Counted from the first letter of the stretch, positions 1 to 9,427 are shown. The stretch: 47,530 nt of DNA from Lindgomyces ingoldianus (GCF_010093535.1 NW_022985194.1:257990-305519), one strand, 5' to 3'. Notes: generated by a model not told the origin, from the letters alone. A program made the numbers and translations.

Positions 1-657
1 AAGGAATTGCTTATGTAATAAACTACTAGTGCCCTCTAGGCTAGAGCCGGGCGTAATAAAGACATCCATCCGTAATCGTCGTAGTGTAATTTATTTGTGA
101 TGCCTGCTGGGCCTGTGGCAGTGCAGAGCCTTAGCGGCGTGGCGGCCGGGCCGACCTCAGCCCCGCAGCCTTACGATCCCCGCTCAACCTTGGCCATGCC
201 TCCAGTTAACCAACTCAACTCCTAAAACGCCTACAGAACTCGCCACCCTCACAAAGGTCTGTGTCAGTGCGGGTCGGCCGTCCTCCCTGCTAGCGTCACC
301 AAGGTGTTCGTCTCATCAGTTTGGTGCATTGCAAAATCGCCTTCGGCTAACCTCACATGTCACCCTTACCCGCCCCCCACTGTGGCTGTGCCATCGCGAG
401 CCGTTAGCTGAGCTTGTTCAGCCTTCCTTATATGCCTAACGCACAGCAGAATCAACTCATAGCACTGGTACTATCCTACTTTTAATGCGATTCTTCAGTA
501 AACTCAATATCCCTAATTCCTTGCATGCGCGCTAACTTTAAGAGCAAGGACTGACATTCTCAGACGACCATGTCGTATTCATCTCAGCTAGACAGCCGCG
601 TTGAACCTTAAAGACCTACCATCTACCACATACGCCCATAAAACTCCCCTCGTAGCA
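1..657. other. Unique DNA without a recognised gene
   Basis: Base composition is mixed and not RIP-like. I see no long reading frame, tRNA or terminal repeat. The last ~100 bases before 658 presumably include the promoter and leader of the HET gene that follows, but no clear TATA element or other site can be assigned. Confidence 0.5.
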
Positions 658-897
658 ATGCGTCTTTTGCTACGTAGCAACACTGGCGAGTTTGGACTCA
701 CAAAGGACTTGGTTGGCCACGATTCGATCCCTCCCTATGCCATACTTTCGCACACATGGGGGCCGGATAAGGAGGAGGTTACCTTCGAGGACATAACAAA
801 TGGCACTGGGGAAAAAAAAGCTTGGATACAAGAAGATCCAGTTCTGTGAAGAACAAGCAAGACAGGATGGCCTAAAATACTTTTGGATTGACACATG
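658..897 (+). pseudogene. HET-domain gene, frameshifted 5' fragment
   Basis: This is the N-terminal part of a heterokaryon-incompatibility (HET, PF06985) protein, a fungal family involved in non-self recognition and cell death. From the ATG at 658 the frame gives MRLL, then IPPYAILSHTWG and EEVTFEDI, the usual HET start. At the G4/A8 run (808-819) one extra base throws the frame off and it would end at TGA 847-849. Reading on in the next frame restores the family pattern (KKLGYKKI, QDGLKYFWIDTCC). After the two cysteines of DTCC the sequence runs straight into the repeat that begins at 898, so the rest of the domain is missing. The gene is therefore broken twice: a 1-nt frameshift and a truncation. 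The extra base lies in a homopolymer, so a sequencing error is possible for the frameshift but not for the truncation. Confidence 0.85.
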
Positions 898-1075
898 TTG
901 CACTATACAGACTCACCACCGACGACAAAGCCCTACGAAAAGGGTGGCATATGCCGCCGAAAATGGCGGCAGAATGTATATAGCTTTTCTATACAAAATT
1001 CGTATTATTTACCCACATTCTCAGTAACATTAGTTCTCAGATCGAATCTTCCCATGAGGGGTCGAAATCAGGCCT
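898..1075 (+). repeat. Structured dispersed repeat, copy 1
   Basis: This is the first of three copies in the window (others at 2394 and 23767), all on the same strand and all beginning at TTGCACTATACAGACTCACC. The first ~110 bp are strongly conserved. They contain consecutive small inverted repeats: CCCT...AGGG, the palindrome GGCATATGCC, TGCCGCC...GGCGGCA, and GTATA...TATAC. Weaker similarity to copy 2 runs on to about 1075, ending in a GGTCGAAATCAGGCC-like motif. It interrupts the HET gene immediately after the DTCC codons. I recognise no coding content. It may be a MITE, a SINE-like element or a fragment of a larger element. Confidence 0.8.
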
Positions 1076-1237
1076 GAGCACACGAGGTTGAGCCGAGGTT
1101 GAGCCGCGGTCGAGCTAGCCGACAAACAATTTGAAGTCCTCCACTTTCCAACTTTACATCCTCAACCGCCTTCCTTATTGCAGCCTGCACCTGCATTTTG
1201 TCGTCCCGATAGTGCTGATCCATTCCAAGAAAGCATC

Positions 1238-2283
1238 ATGTCGTCCTCGTCACCGTTGTTGGCGTCTCCAATCGCACCACCTTCACCTAACCTTACGAAA
1301 TCGCCCCAAACAAGCACAATGGCCCCAGGAGATCGCTCACGAGGGCGAGATGTTCACATCTACAGCATTAAAGACCCTGCTACAGTACTTTTTGGTCTAA
1401 TTCTCACAAATGGTGTCACGAATGCCAACCTTTATTCAATGGCGGAGATCCTTGTGTTGTTCACGTGTACCTTTGAATTGCACGATGAAAACGAGGCGAA
1501 AATTCAAAGAAATGATGAGCCGCTTCAGCCTGGTAAATACTATATTCACACTGTCGGCAAGTTCCTACATGTAGTCGTCTCATCATCTTGGACTAACTTT
1601 GAGTTTTTCGATAGGCACTTTCGCGATTAATGACGAGCCGTGGTTGGTTCGTACGATATCTCAAGCGACTGGAACTCGCGTGCAATCCTTTTGCCATAAT
1701 GTCCGGGAACGAGATCGTCGATGCGTCGTCTCTGGCATCAGAGTACCTGGTGCACATGTCGACCGTTGGACAGGCTTCGAAGCGGCTCACATCTTTCCGT
1801 TGGCGTACGAAGATCATTGGAGGAATAACGAATACGATCGCTGGATTACAATTCCACCGGCCAGTGGAGGGAGCATCAATTCAGTACAGAATGGCTTCTT
1901 ACTTGATTCTGCCATACACCAGCTCTTCGATAGCTACTGCTTCTCAATCAATCCGGATGTATAAGTATCTACTATTTCAGTAAAGATCTAATGGCTAATA
2001 TCTTTTAAAGGACAATCACAAGATTGTATTCTTTACGTTCGATGCGAGAAACCTTGCTGGGAAGCATCTTGATATCGAGTTCTTGAACGACCCCCAGCGG
2101 CCAGTTGATCAGCTTCTGCGATGGCACTTCAGGCAGGCGGTCCTGGCAAACATGAGAGGTGCTGGAGAGCCCCTGTTCGAGCATGATTTCCCGCCTGGCT
2201 CTGATATTGTTGGTGACATTCTCAATGGTCCAAAGCCTGCTGAAAGAATGGAGTTTGAGCTGTTCAGTCGCCTGGCGGCTTAG
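1238..2283 (+). CDS. HNH endonuclease-like protein (HNH_2 family), three exons
   Basis: The predicted protein has 311 residues from exons 1238-1556, 1615-1958 and 2011-2283. It belongs to the fungal HNH-nuclease-domain family of unknown role (PF13391-like). Visible signatures are the N-terminal TNGVTNANLY and QPGKYYI, then CVVSG (about 143-147), FEAAHIFPLA with the HNH-type histidine (about 165), INSVQNG (194-200), IH and FD (207-212), and a conserved C-terminal part including RPVDQLLRWHFRQAVLANMRG. Intron 2 (1959-2010, 52 nt) is GT-AG. Intron 1 is best read as a GC-AG intron (1557-1614, 58 nt) with branch site CTAAC; it joins HTV-G-TFAINDEPW in phase. ATG 1238 is the first ATG in frame. The gene looks intact and unmutated, although it lies between two copies of the dispersed repeat and between two dead HET genes. 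DNA cleavage is inferred from the family only. Confidence 0.88.
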
Positions 2284-2393
2284 GTTAGAATGCATGACAT
2301 TTCTTCTACTTAGTAACCAGAAAAAACAACTGTAGAACATCCAATAACACATTAAATTAATATATCAAGACAAATCCGCAATGCATTCATCAC
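2284..2393 (+). other. 3' flank of the HNH gene
   Basis: Short AT-rich stretch between the HNH stop codon and repeat copy 2. It probably contains the 3' UTR and poly(A) site; no specific signal is certain. Confidence 0.4.
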
Positions 2394-2600
2394 TTGCACT
2401 ATACAGACTCACCACCGACGACAATGCACTACGAAAAGCGCGGCTTATGTCGCCGAAAGTGGCGGCACAATGTACATAGCTTTTTAATACAAACATAATA
2501 TTACATCCTTACTCAGTCACCTTTCCATCTAAAAATCCTTCTTTTACACTTCAATCCCTGAACCTGATCATGCGAGGTCCCGAAATCAGGCCCCTTCGTA
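2394..2600 (+). repeat. Structured dispersed repeat, copy 2
   Basis: Same family and orientation as copy 1, starting TTGCACTATACAGACTCACC. Some hairpins are kept with changed bases, for example GTCGCC...GGCGGC with loop GAAAGT. Similarity continues past the 110-bp core through ACTCAGTCACC to a GGTCCCGAAATCAGGCC motif near 2578-2596. A related motif, GGTCCTGAAATCGGGCC, recurs near 2658. Together with copy 1 it brackets the HNH gene as direct repeats about 1.5 kb apart. Confidence 0.8.
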
Positions 2601-2825
2601 AAGCAGTGGCTGAGTAAGACTGAGCTGGCTTGAACAATTCTGATTGACGCCTGAAAGGTCCTGAAATCGGGCCTCTCCTGGCCGGAATATGAGAGCTGCG
2701 GAATTTCAGTGGCTTTGCGCCAAGGTAGAGCCTGTACTATCTAATAGATAGCCTGATCGTTCCCAAATCTTAACTGGAAAACATCCTGTTCTGATCAAAA
2801 TGCCGCCGATACTGTTACAACTCTA

Positions 2826-3095
2826 TTGTACGACTTCCCGGGGCTTGAGCTGCGCGCGGATCGCCCGCAGACTGTTCGCATGCTTAAACTTGAAGGTCCA
2901 CTTCTCGCTTCAGGCCCTGACGGACGACGAATGTTTCAAGGGTTATTACGGATGGTAGATCTCGAAGACAGCCCTTCATTTACCGCTCTTAGCTACATCT
3001 GGGGCAGCCGCTCTGCTTCACATGCCGATGTGATTATTTGTAACGCTTACCCTGTTGAGATTACTGCGAATTGTTATGATGTGCTATTTTCAATT
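2826..3095 (+). pseudogene. HET-domain gene, 5' fragment of a second type
   Basis: The open frame shows the other common HET N-terminal layout: VRMLKLEGPLL, then GLLRMVDLEDSPSFTALSYIWG, then a VIICNAYPVEITANCYDVLFSI stretch (conserved NCYDAL region of HET proteins). The match ends near 3095 and the frame stops at TAG 3123-3125. Nothing downstream resembles the expected continuation, so the gene is truncated. The frame is open upstream of 2826 to about 2795 but lacks an ATG there; the first in-frame ATG is at 2880. It belongs to a different HET subtype from the fragment at 658, so the two are not halves of one gene. Confidence 0.8.
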
Positions 3096-3388
3096 GGATT
3101 CTACTCTTGGTATACATCCGACTAGGTTAGTTAATTTTAGCCTATTACATCAGCAAGATCTTACTTGGCTCAACATCGGCTCATTCCTGCTCGGCCTGAA
3201 TCGTGTTTGCTTGGGCTTGGTCATATTAAAATTATGGTGCCTTAGGCTGCTCATACTCGACTCCCTTTTGGCCCTTGTCCTGATTCCAGTTGTGATTCTG
3301 GCCCCCCAACTCCTTGCTCTTTTGATCCAATTCCATTACTATATTAACACAACCGACTGACAAGTTCTAGAGATAATACTGGCCTAAG
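3096..3388. other. Non-coding or unrecognised junction sequence
   Basis: Sequence of unknown origin fused to the HET fragment. A proline-rich reading (such as PFGPCPDSSCDSGPPTPC) can be made on the plus strand but stops interrupt it and no family is evident. Confidence 0.4.
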
Positions 3389-3620
3389 CTTCTCTTGGGA
3401 GCCCTTCTCTCCTAGGAGCTTTTTCCTTGGAGCTCTCCTCTCCTAGGAGCGGCCTTCTCCTGGGAGCGTGTCTCTCCTGGGAGCGTGTCTCTCCTGGGAG
3501 CATATCTCTCCTTGGAGCTTTCCTCTCCTTAGAGATTTTCTTCGGGGAGCTTATCTCTCCTTGGATGAGTTCTTCGGGAAGCCTATCTCTACTTGGAGTA
3601 TGGTTCTCCCGTGAGACCTG
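3389..3620. repeat. Degenerate palindromic minisatellite
   Basis: About a dozen imperfect units of roughly 17-19 bp. The clearest units are CTCTCCTGGGAGCGTGT, twice in tandem near 3471-3505. Each unit holds a short palindrome of the form CTCCTAGGAG or CTCCTGGGAG, so each can form a small stem. Units become more diverged to the right (CTCCTTGGAG, CTCCTTAGAG, CTTCGGGGAG). Reading frames over it are repeat artefacts. Confidence 0.85.
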
Positions 3621-5548
3621 ATACGTTCTGTGCTCTAGAGTTACTTCCTTCGCGTTAACTGGCACTACTGTCTCTGACTTTCTAACTGCCTAACAAACAT
3701 TGCATCTACACCAATGACAATTACCTTGTAAAGTTACTTACTCTTAACTTAACCCTCAACAGGAGCTGCTCTGCGTTAGCCGACACACTATCGACCGCTA
3801 GCGGGCGAAGTGAGACCTATTAACGTCAACCGCGAACACTTGCACAACATCTTACTGGAAGAGTTTTCTTCTACACTCTGACCTTGAGTGGCTCTCAACG
3901 ACATTGAGAGAAGCAGGGAGAAGAGAGCACTGCGTTTATACAAACACACGTACCTTCCGCTAACGACAAGTGTTTGCAGCGACTCTCTGGCAACGACGCT
4001 GAGTTGGTTGCACCCCTCCCTAAGCCGACACCTGTTGTCCGTCAGTTCTGACTACAGCTACCTCCTCTATCGATCACCATCTACCTAAAAGCTCATCAAG
4101 GACAGAAGCCATCCGAGATCTCTATGTCGTTGCCAGCTGCTTGCTCTTCCTCTCAACTGATTGATGGTTACCTCGACTGGGTCACACTTGACTATGGTAA
4201 CTTAATGACATTAATGTTACGGAGCTTTTTGAAGAGCTAACTTGAAAGCCTACAATATCAGACAACGAATTCAATTACCATACGTGGTTTCGGCAATACA
4301 CTGGGGATGTTATTGGAATTTACTGTCATGCAGCTGCCCTTTGAGTGGGCAATATTGTTGGACATTTTGCTATTATGGTCTGACTTTGGTCGCTAGTATT
4401 GCATGACAACGTTATTATAAGGCGTACAAAGTTCGGCACAGTGAAACCTTTGAGTCATGTTCTCTGCCTTACGAGGACTTGATTTTGGGTTGCAGGAATA
4501 GCCTTGTACTAAGAATTATTCGCTGATCTTCTCCTTGGTGAAGAGATGTTACGATAGAACAGGATCTAAAAGAAAAGCTTAGAAGTGATGTGAACACGCA
4601 GAAGCACAAGATTCTTCATTCGCAGTAATATTGACCTAATTAGCCTCCCCATCACTAGCAGCAAGGGAACCTAGAACTAGCTACAGTTATACCTAACGCC
4701 CATAGTTAATAAGGCCTGGCAACCTAACGGCCGAGGCGGAAACGAAATGCAATAGCTTAACTGTAGGTTTAGACGATAGAAGACTAAAGTTATAGCCTGC
4801 GCCGTATACGCTTGCAGAGGGAATTTTATAGCTTGCTAGGCCGCTGGTGCAGCTGTTTTTGCTGGCAAGTGGGCGAGGCGTATGAGATATAGTCATGAGT
4901 CAGCCAGAGAATTAAATGTTTCAACATCTCTGCTGGGGTGTGGTGAAATGGTTGCAAATCTACTGGCTTTTAGCACTCTCTTACAGACTTGCGTGTGAAT
5001 CAAACATTTTTTATAGTTCAATATCTTCTTCTTTACAAGCCTTTACAACATCCTCTAAAAAATTATTGGTTGGCTCCTCTACCGCCAAGGAGGCTATATT
5101 ATTGAAGAAGCCTGACATTATAGAATTCTTGGCTTGAAAACATGGTAGAATGCGTGTCTTAAACACAGAAACGATGGCATTGTATTTGTAGGCTTTATTA
5201 GACTACAAAATTGCAGAAGTGTGCCATTTGTTCTCTACTTTCAGGATGCTAGACACAAGACGCAGGCTATCTAGTGCGGATATAATCAATCACCTGGCTT
5301 TGGAATAAAATTCTGAGATACCCTCAGTGCTGTTTTGTACAACGACATAGACCAAATACAATCTGATGGATACTACAAGACATTGTCTGTTGCATCCTTT
5401 GGCGCTGGCGAGTAAGGTGGAGCTACTGCGATATTTGCAAGAGCCACTCGTTCCTACCCGTTTTGTTTATGTTGCTAGGGACCCAGGTGCATTCCATAAT
5501 AAGACCACACTACTAGAGATTATATAATTTTAAAACTTTGAAATGTAG
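3621..5548. other. Degenerate sequence, no intact gene
   Basis: Moderately AT-rich with no frame longer than about 75 codons. Short plus-strand readings such as VELLRYLQEPLVPTRF (about 5415-5465) faintly recall the C-terminal dimerisation region of hAT transposases, so this may be an old transposon relic, but stops are frequent and no terminal repeats were found. Treated as intergenic. Confidence 0.4.
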
Positions 5549-5555
5549 TATAAAA
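5549..5555 (+). promoter_or_regulatory. TATA-like element before the tRNA-like gene
   Basis: TATAAAA lies 10-16 nt before the first base of the acceptor stem, followed by CATCACAA. A-rich TATA-like elements and a CAA near the start site are common upstream of fungal Pol III tRNA genes. Confidence 0.4.
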
Positions 5556-5564
5556 TCATCACAA

Positions 5565-5795
5565 GTCAGATTGGCTGAGTGGTTTAAAGCGTGCACAACC
5601 GCCTAACGGCTCTCTTGCTATGCGACACCTGTTATCAGGTCCGGCACCTCCTAGGAGGGAGAGGGTACTGCAGGTCCTCGTTTGCCTGGGGTGTGCGCGG
5701 GTGTAAGGCCATGGTAACCCCTTACACCAGTGGCAGAGAGGCTAGGGTGAGTCGCATGGGTTCTTCCCGCGCGGGTTCGAATCCCGCATCTGACG
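5565..5795 (+). tRNA. tRNA-Ser-like gene with a ~155-nt insertion in the anticodon arm
   Basis: The ends fold as a class II tRNA. Acceptor GTCAGAT (5565-5571) pairs with ATCTGAC (5788-5794), followed by discriminator G. The D arm is GCT...AGC with box A-like GGCTGAGTGGTTTAAAGC. The T arm is GCGGG-TTCGAAT-CCCGC (5771-5787), a good box B, and the long variable arm is GGG-TTCTT-CCC. Discriminator G and the variable arm favour serine over leucine. The 3' anticodon stem TCGCA (5752-5756) is normal, but the 5' side reads TGCAC rather than TGCGA and no standard U33-anticodon loop follows. About 155 nt (5597-5751) intervene, with hairpins GTGTAAGG...CCTTACAC, ACCTG...CAGGT and CCTCCTAGGAGG. Promoter-like sequence and a T-run are present. 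It is either a pseudogene hit by an insertion or a tRNA with an unusually long intron; the anticodon cannot be assigned. Confidence 0.65.
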
Positions 5796-5799
5796 TTTC

Positions 5800-5806
5800 T
5801 TTTTTT
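5800..5806 (+). terminator. Pol III T-run terminator
   Basis: Seven consecutive T residues (after TTTC) beginning five bases past the tRNA discriminator base, as expected for RNA polymerase III termination. Confidence 0.6.
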
Positions 5807-7144
5807 GGCAATTTTTCTATCCAACTGACGTTCTGGTCTTAGTACAGGTCACATCAAATCCAAACTGCACTTCCTAAGTGTTAGATCATGCAGGAGAGTT
5901 AGAACGGTTGTAGAGACGGATGCTAATTTTCTTGGTTTTTTTGTAATGTGCATGGGACGATCACGTCGTGATCTAGTGGCCATGCTGGCCGAAGGAGACT
6001 TTAGACGCGTCGACTCCTTCATTATGAAAACAAATGTTGAGCGGGTAGTTTTCGGATGTAAGGGAATGGATGCTCAAAGAGGTTGGAACGGAGTCATTGC
6101 AACTATTCGAGTATAAAGGCTCGATGTTGCAGTAAGGCACAGCGCTGCGGTAGTAAGTCTCGATTTTGACTTTCCAGAGTGTAACAAATCAACTTTGATT
6201 TTCAGAAAGCTTGGGACAGTACGAGTGCAAAGGACCAAAGTCCCTACGGGCTAGTATTTCGCGCAGATTCACAGCCCATGCGGCACGGCGACCAGCGCCA
6301 ACCAGACGAACGGAGAAGGCGTACGGGCGGCATAGCTCCAGGGCTGCTATATCCCTCATCCCTTGACGCGCATGGGACCAAATGATGGGAAGGAACTCGT
6401 TCCCCACAGGGCCTCGTAGTGTTCCCATAGAGGCAATGGAAAAACAATTGCGGCTACGTGCGAGGGTAAGTAGGCCTTTCGAAATGTACTATATAGGTAT
6501 CCAGGATCTCACAAAGTATTATCTTCAAGACATTGAATCTAGAGCACAAGATAACATTTTTCAATTCACTTATTCTTACACTACCCTACCTTGTACTCAG
6601 CCAAAGTATTTGTACATTTAGTATATCTCTCCCTTGCCTTTCAAATCCAGTTACGTCTATTTTAGCTGGTGATCATCTGGAGCAGAGAAACGACTGCCAG
6701 GGGTGCATGGCTGGACTCGGAGGACTGGAAAAGTTGCTCCTGAGGGCCGCCTGAGTTGCTGCTTTGAAAGTGAGTATGCGAAATCGAAGCAGAGGAATGA
6801 CTCACGGCACAGAAGTGCGACTTTGAAGGTGAAACGATGTTCAACTTCGACAACATTGCGGTATCCATAATAGAAAATAACATTGAAGTCATATTTAACA
6901 CCGATGCGACGAAAGGGATATTTGACATCGATATGAGGTTTCCCCAGTGCAGGCGGTGTACAGGTACTCCGTGATATGTGCGGCGAAATCAGAATTGCTT
7001 GGTGGAAGGCCTGGCCTGTCATTTCAATTCTATGCACGGAAATATCGATGTGCTATCATCCATGGCGTTCCAATCGTCTAAGCCTTGGAGCAATCAGGCA
7101 GGTGGCACCGCCTCTTGCGACAAGACGGAGGGCTAGTTGCTTGA
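5807..7144. other. Intergenic DNA, no gene recognised
   Basis: Unique-looking sequence with several short overlapping frames on both strands (longest about 126 codons, minus strand, 6657-7037). None shows a known domain or a conserved start. The last few hundred bases should include the 3' UTR of the minus-strand gene ending at 7145. Confidence 0.45.
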
Positions 7145-8280
7145 TTATCCAGCTTCCGTAATGTTCCGCTCATTCTTAAGCTGTCGAGCTGCACGGATTT
7201 CTTCTTGTTTTTCCTTGCTCCACGTCTTTGATTGGTGCTTCCGACTTTTTGCACCCCTCCTTTCCCTTTTTTGCAGAGCTTGGACCTCTGGATCAACCCA
7301 ATGTGGTATTGGAGAGGCTGAAATTTCCCTCAGGTGAGCAAGCGTGTCGCGATCCTCTTCTTGCTCTCCTTGCTGCTTAGAAAACCCGCAAGCAGCTAGA
7401 AGAAGTAGAGCTCTTAGTGTAAAATTAGCGTCATTGCCTGCACAATGAAGCCTGTTAAAGGAACATCCTAAAGAAAGGAGTAAATCGCTAAGAGACCCAG
7501 CCCAATACTGAAACACCTCATTAGCGATGTAAAAGGTATCTAAAACGCTCGAGAGAAGCACTGGATACTCGAAATCGAGAGCCTGTAAAGCCTGAAGGTC
7601 GTTGATAATACCATGGCCTACAAAAACTACATTTCGAGCTGAGGGGATAGAAGATTGAATATAGTTGACTATGTTTGGTGGGCTGATTGCGATTGACTCT
7701 CCAAACATGAATTTTTTTGACGCCTTGCTCAAGTATGAAGGAGATCCTGTAGCAAAATTGTGGGTGGATATAAGCTTATCTGGAGGCATCCGGTTGATTT
7801 CCTTTGTATCCAGAATCGCAAGTCCAATTTGGCAATCTCCCTTCTGCGCAAATCCGCTCTTAATGGTGTTGATGTTCTCAAAGTCGATTGCAACAAGTAC
7901 CACGTCTGAAAGTTGAGGCGAGTAATAAGGGTGATGGCCCAGACGAAAGATCTCACGTAAAATCTGTAATCCATTTTTCGCAATAGGCAATTCTCTAGGA
8001 TCCGCTCCTTTAGGTATGCTTTAACTACTTAACACAAGACTTGCTTTAAAGTAAGTTTAAGGGCACTTTACCTGTGGGAACTCGTCGCAGATGATGGCAC
8101 ACTGGCTACTGTGACCAACGAATCTTCCTGTTCTTGGACTGTGTGACAAGCGGCAGCGCTTTTAGGACTTGATGTCGACATAGGAGGCGCTTGCAGGTTT
8201 TTTAGGACCAGATCTCGAGGCGAACGTTGCATCAACGAAAGAAGGTTGACCAAAGTGTAAAAACGTACAAAGGGCAGCAT
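7145..8280 (-). CDS. Gfd2/YDR514C-like DEDDh-fold protein, two exons
   Basis: The 360-residue predicted protein comes from exons 8280-8072 and 8018-7145. The 53-nt intron (8019-8071, GTAAAG...AAAG) joins in phase to give SIPKGADPRELP, a motif usual in this fungal family. The C-terminal domain has an RNase H-like 3'-5' exonuclease (DEDDh) pattern: D115-F-E117 in VAIDFEN, GHGIINDL with D210, D230 in SVLDTF, and H261-x4-D266 in HCAGNDANFTL. All acidic positions and the histidine are present, so catalysis is possible, but substrate and role are not known from sequence. The tail (WVDPEVQALQKRERR onward) is basic and probably coiled or disordered. The ATG at 8280 is the first in-frame start and overlaps by two bases the 20-bp inverted repeat starting at 8279. 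No RIP-type stops are seen. Confidence 0.85.
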
Positions 8281-8555
8281 TGGAAATTCTGTCCTTTTTT
8301 CCTTGGCTGAGAAGCTAAATTAGCGCTTACTAAGCAAGAACATCAAAATCAAGAGATCTTGTCCACTTTACAGGCCTCTATAGTAGTAATAATAATACTT
8401 TATAGTCTAAAAATTTATACATACGCTTCTAGAGTATCTATTATATAGAAAGCCTACGTAGTACTAATTTAATACATACGTACGCTGTTTGCACATATTT
8501 TGGTGTTCCTAGGTCACGGGAAGGCTGCCTCGCTTAAAAGGACAGAATTTCCAAT
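8279..8555. repeat. 277-bp segment bounded by perfect 20-bp inverted repeats
   Basis: ATTGGAAATTCTGTCCTTTT (8279-8298) is the exact reverse complement of 8536-8555. The interior is AT-rich, including TA-rich runs from about 8390 to 8490. No target duplication is evident and similarity stops sharply at both sides of each arm. It covers the likely promoter of the Gfd2-like gene. It could be a MITE-like insertion or a local inverted duplication. Confidence 0.6.
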
Positions 8556-9105
8556 TGCAAGGCAAATTATTGGGGCAGCCAGCCACAAGCGGCGGGAATA
8601 ATTACTAAGCGGTAAGGCATGTGACCTTGCCCAACACTAATTTATCACACGCCCCTCTTCAAGCGCCCAAGAAGCTTTAAAATCACATGATCTTTGTCCC
8701 CGCTTTTCACCATGGTCAAGCTATGTGAATGGTTAATAAGGTTGCTCTCTGCACGGGCTTTTCAAACTTTCTGTTACCACTATCTACGACGAGTAACAAA
8801 AGTCCTCTACCTAGCACCTTTACATAATTAACCAGAAGCCCAGACGATTACAGAGCCAGGATAAGGCAGAGGTTTCCATGCTCTGGCTCTGTTTCACGCT
8901 AGTCCCGAATAGGAAGACGGACTAGGTACCAAGTCGGGAACGCTCGGGTCACTGGGCAGCAGCTGGCCTACAATTAGCTGTATTGAGTGGGTCAAGCGAG
9001 CCTTTATGGGGAGCTGTAGGTTCCGTTGCTGAGGGTCTGATCAAGTGCCATTATCAGTGCCTTTACAAAAGCAGGATTTCCCGATGTGTTGTTTGAGTCA
9101 GCATT
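8556..9105. other. Unique DNA flanking the Gypsy insertion
   Basis: No gene recognised. It contains a 10-bp inverted repeat, ACAGAGCCAG (8850-8859) with CTGGCTCTGT (8883-8892). The last five bases before the LTR are the target duplication GATAC (9106-9110). Confidence 0.45.
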
Positions 9106-9110
9106 GATAC

Positions 9111-9427
9111 TGTCACGATTGTGCACGAGTAAGGTTATAGAGCTTCACGGAGGTCTAGTTTAATTACTACGTGAGGTATTATAGTAGGTACAAGACGTTG
9201 TGTAAGGAACAGAAAAGTTTAAAAAAAATTAGTAATTAAATACTTAGCTTAAAAGTCTAAGCACTTTAAGTATAAATTAAGCCTATTTTAAGTTTAGTTA
9301 GTGTTAAGGCAGTTTATACTTAAGTTTATGTCTATGTTATGTTATGTTTATGTTAGATGTGCACTAATAATACTCTAGTACACATCTAATATAGTTATGT
9401 CTAGGATCTAGGGAGGATACTGTAACA
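9111..9427 (-). repeat. Left LTR of the Gypsy element (its 3' LTR)
   Basis: The first ~100 bp are little mutated (TGTCACGATTGTGCACGAG), while the matching bases of the other LTR read TATTATAATTATACATAAG. Every difference over that stretch is a C-to-T or G-to-A transition. Confidence 0.9.

Noticed and set aside
1533..1614. GT-AG intron from 1533 in the HNH gene
   Set aside because: In phase, but it would remove the conserved KYYIHTVG stretch; the GC-AG intron from 1557 keeps it.
3389..3620. CRISPR-like array
   Set aside because: Units are contiguous and degenerate with no unique spacers, in a fungal sequence.
3384..3665. Open frames on both strands over the minisatellite
   Set aside because: Low-complexity translations produced by the repeat units.
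5395..5510. hAT transposase C-terminus
   Set aside because: Only a short weak resemblance (ELLRYLQEPLVP), with no upstream catalytic region and no TIRs; kept only as a remark.
5565..5795. tRNA-Leu assignment
   Set aside because: The D arm would allow it, but the discriminator base is G and the variable arm matches serine tRNAs better.
5591..5842. An 83-codon frame across the tRNA-like gene
   Set aside because: Overlaps the RNA gene and has no protein features.
6657..7037. A 126-codon minus-strand frame
   Set aside because: No domain, overlaps other frames, no clear start context or splice sites.
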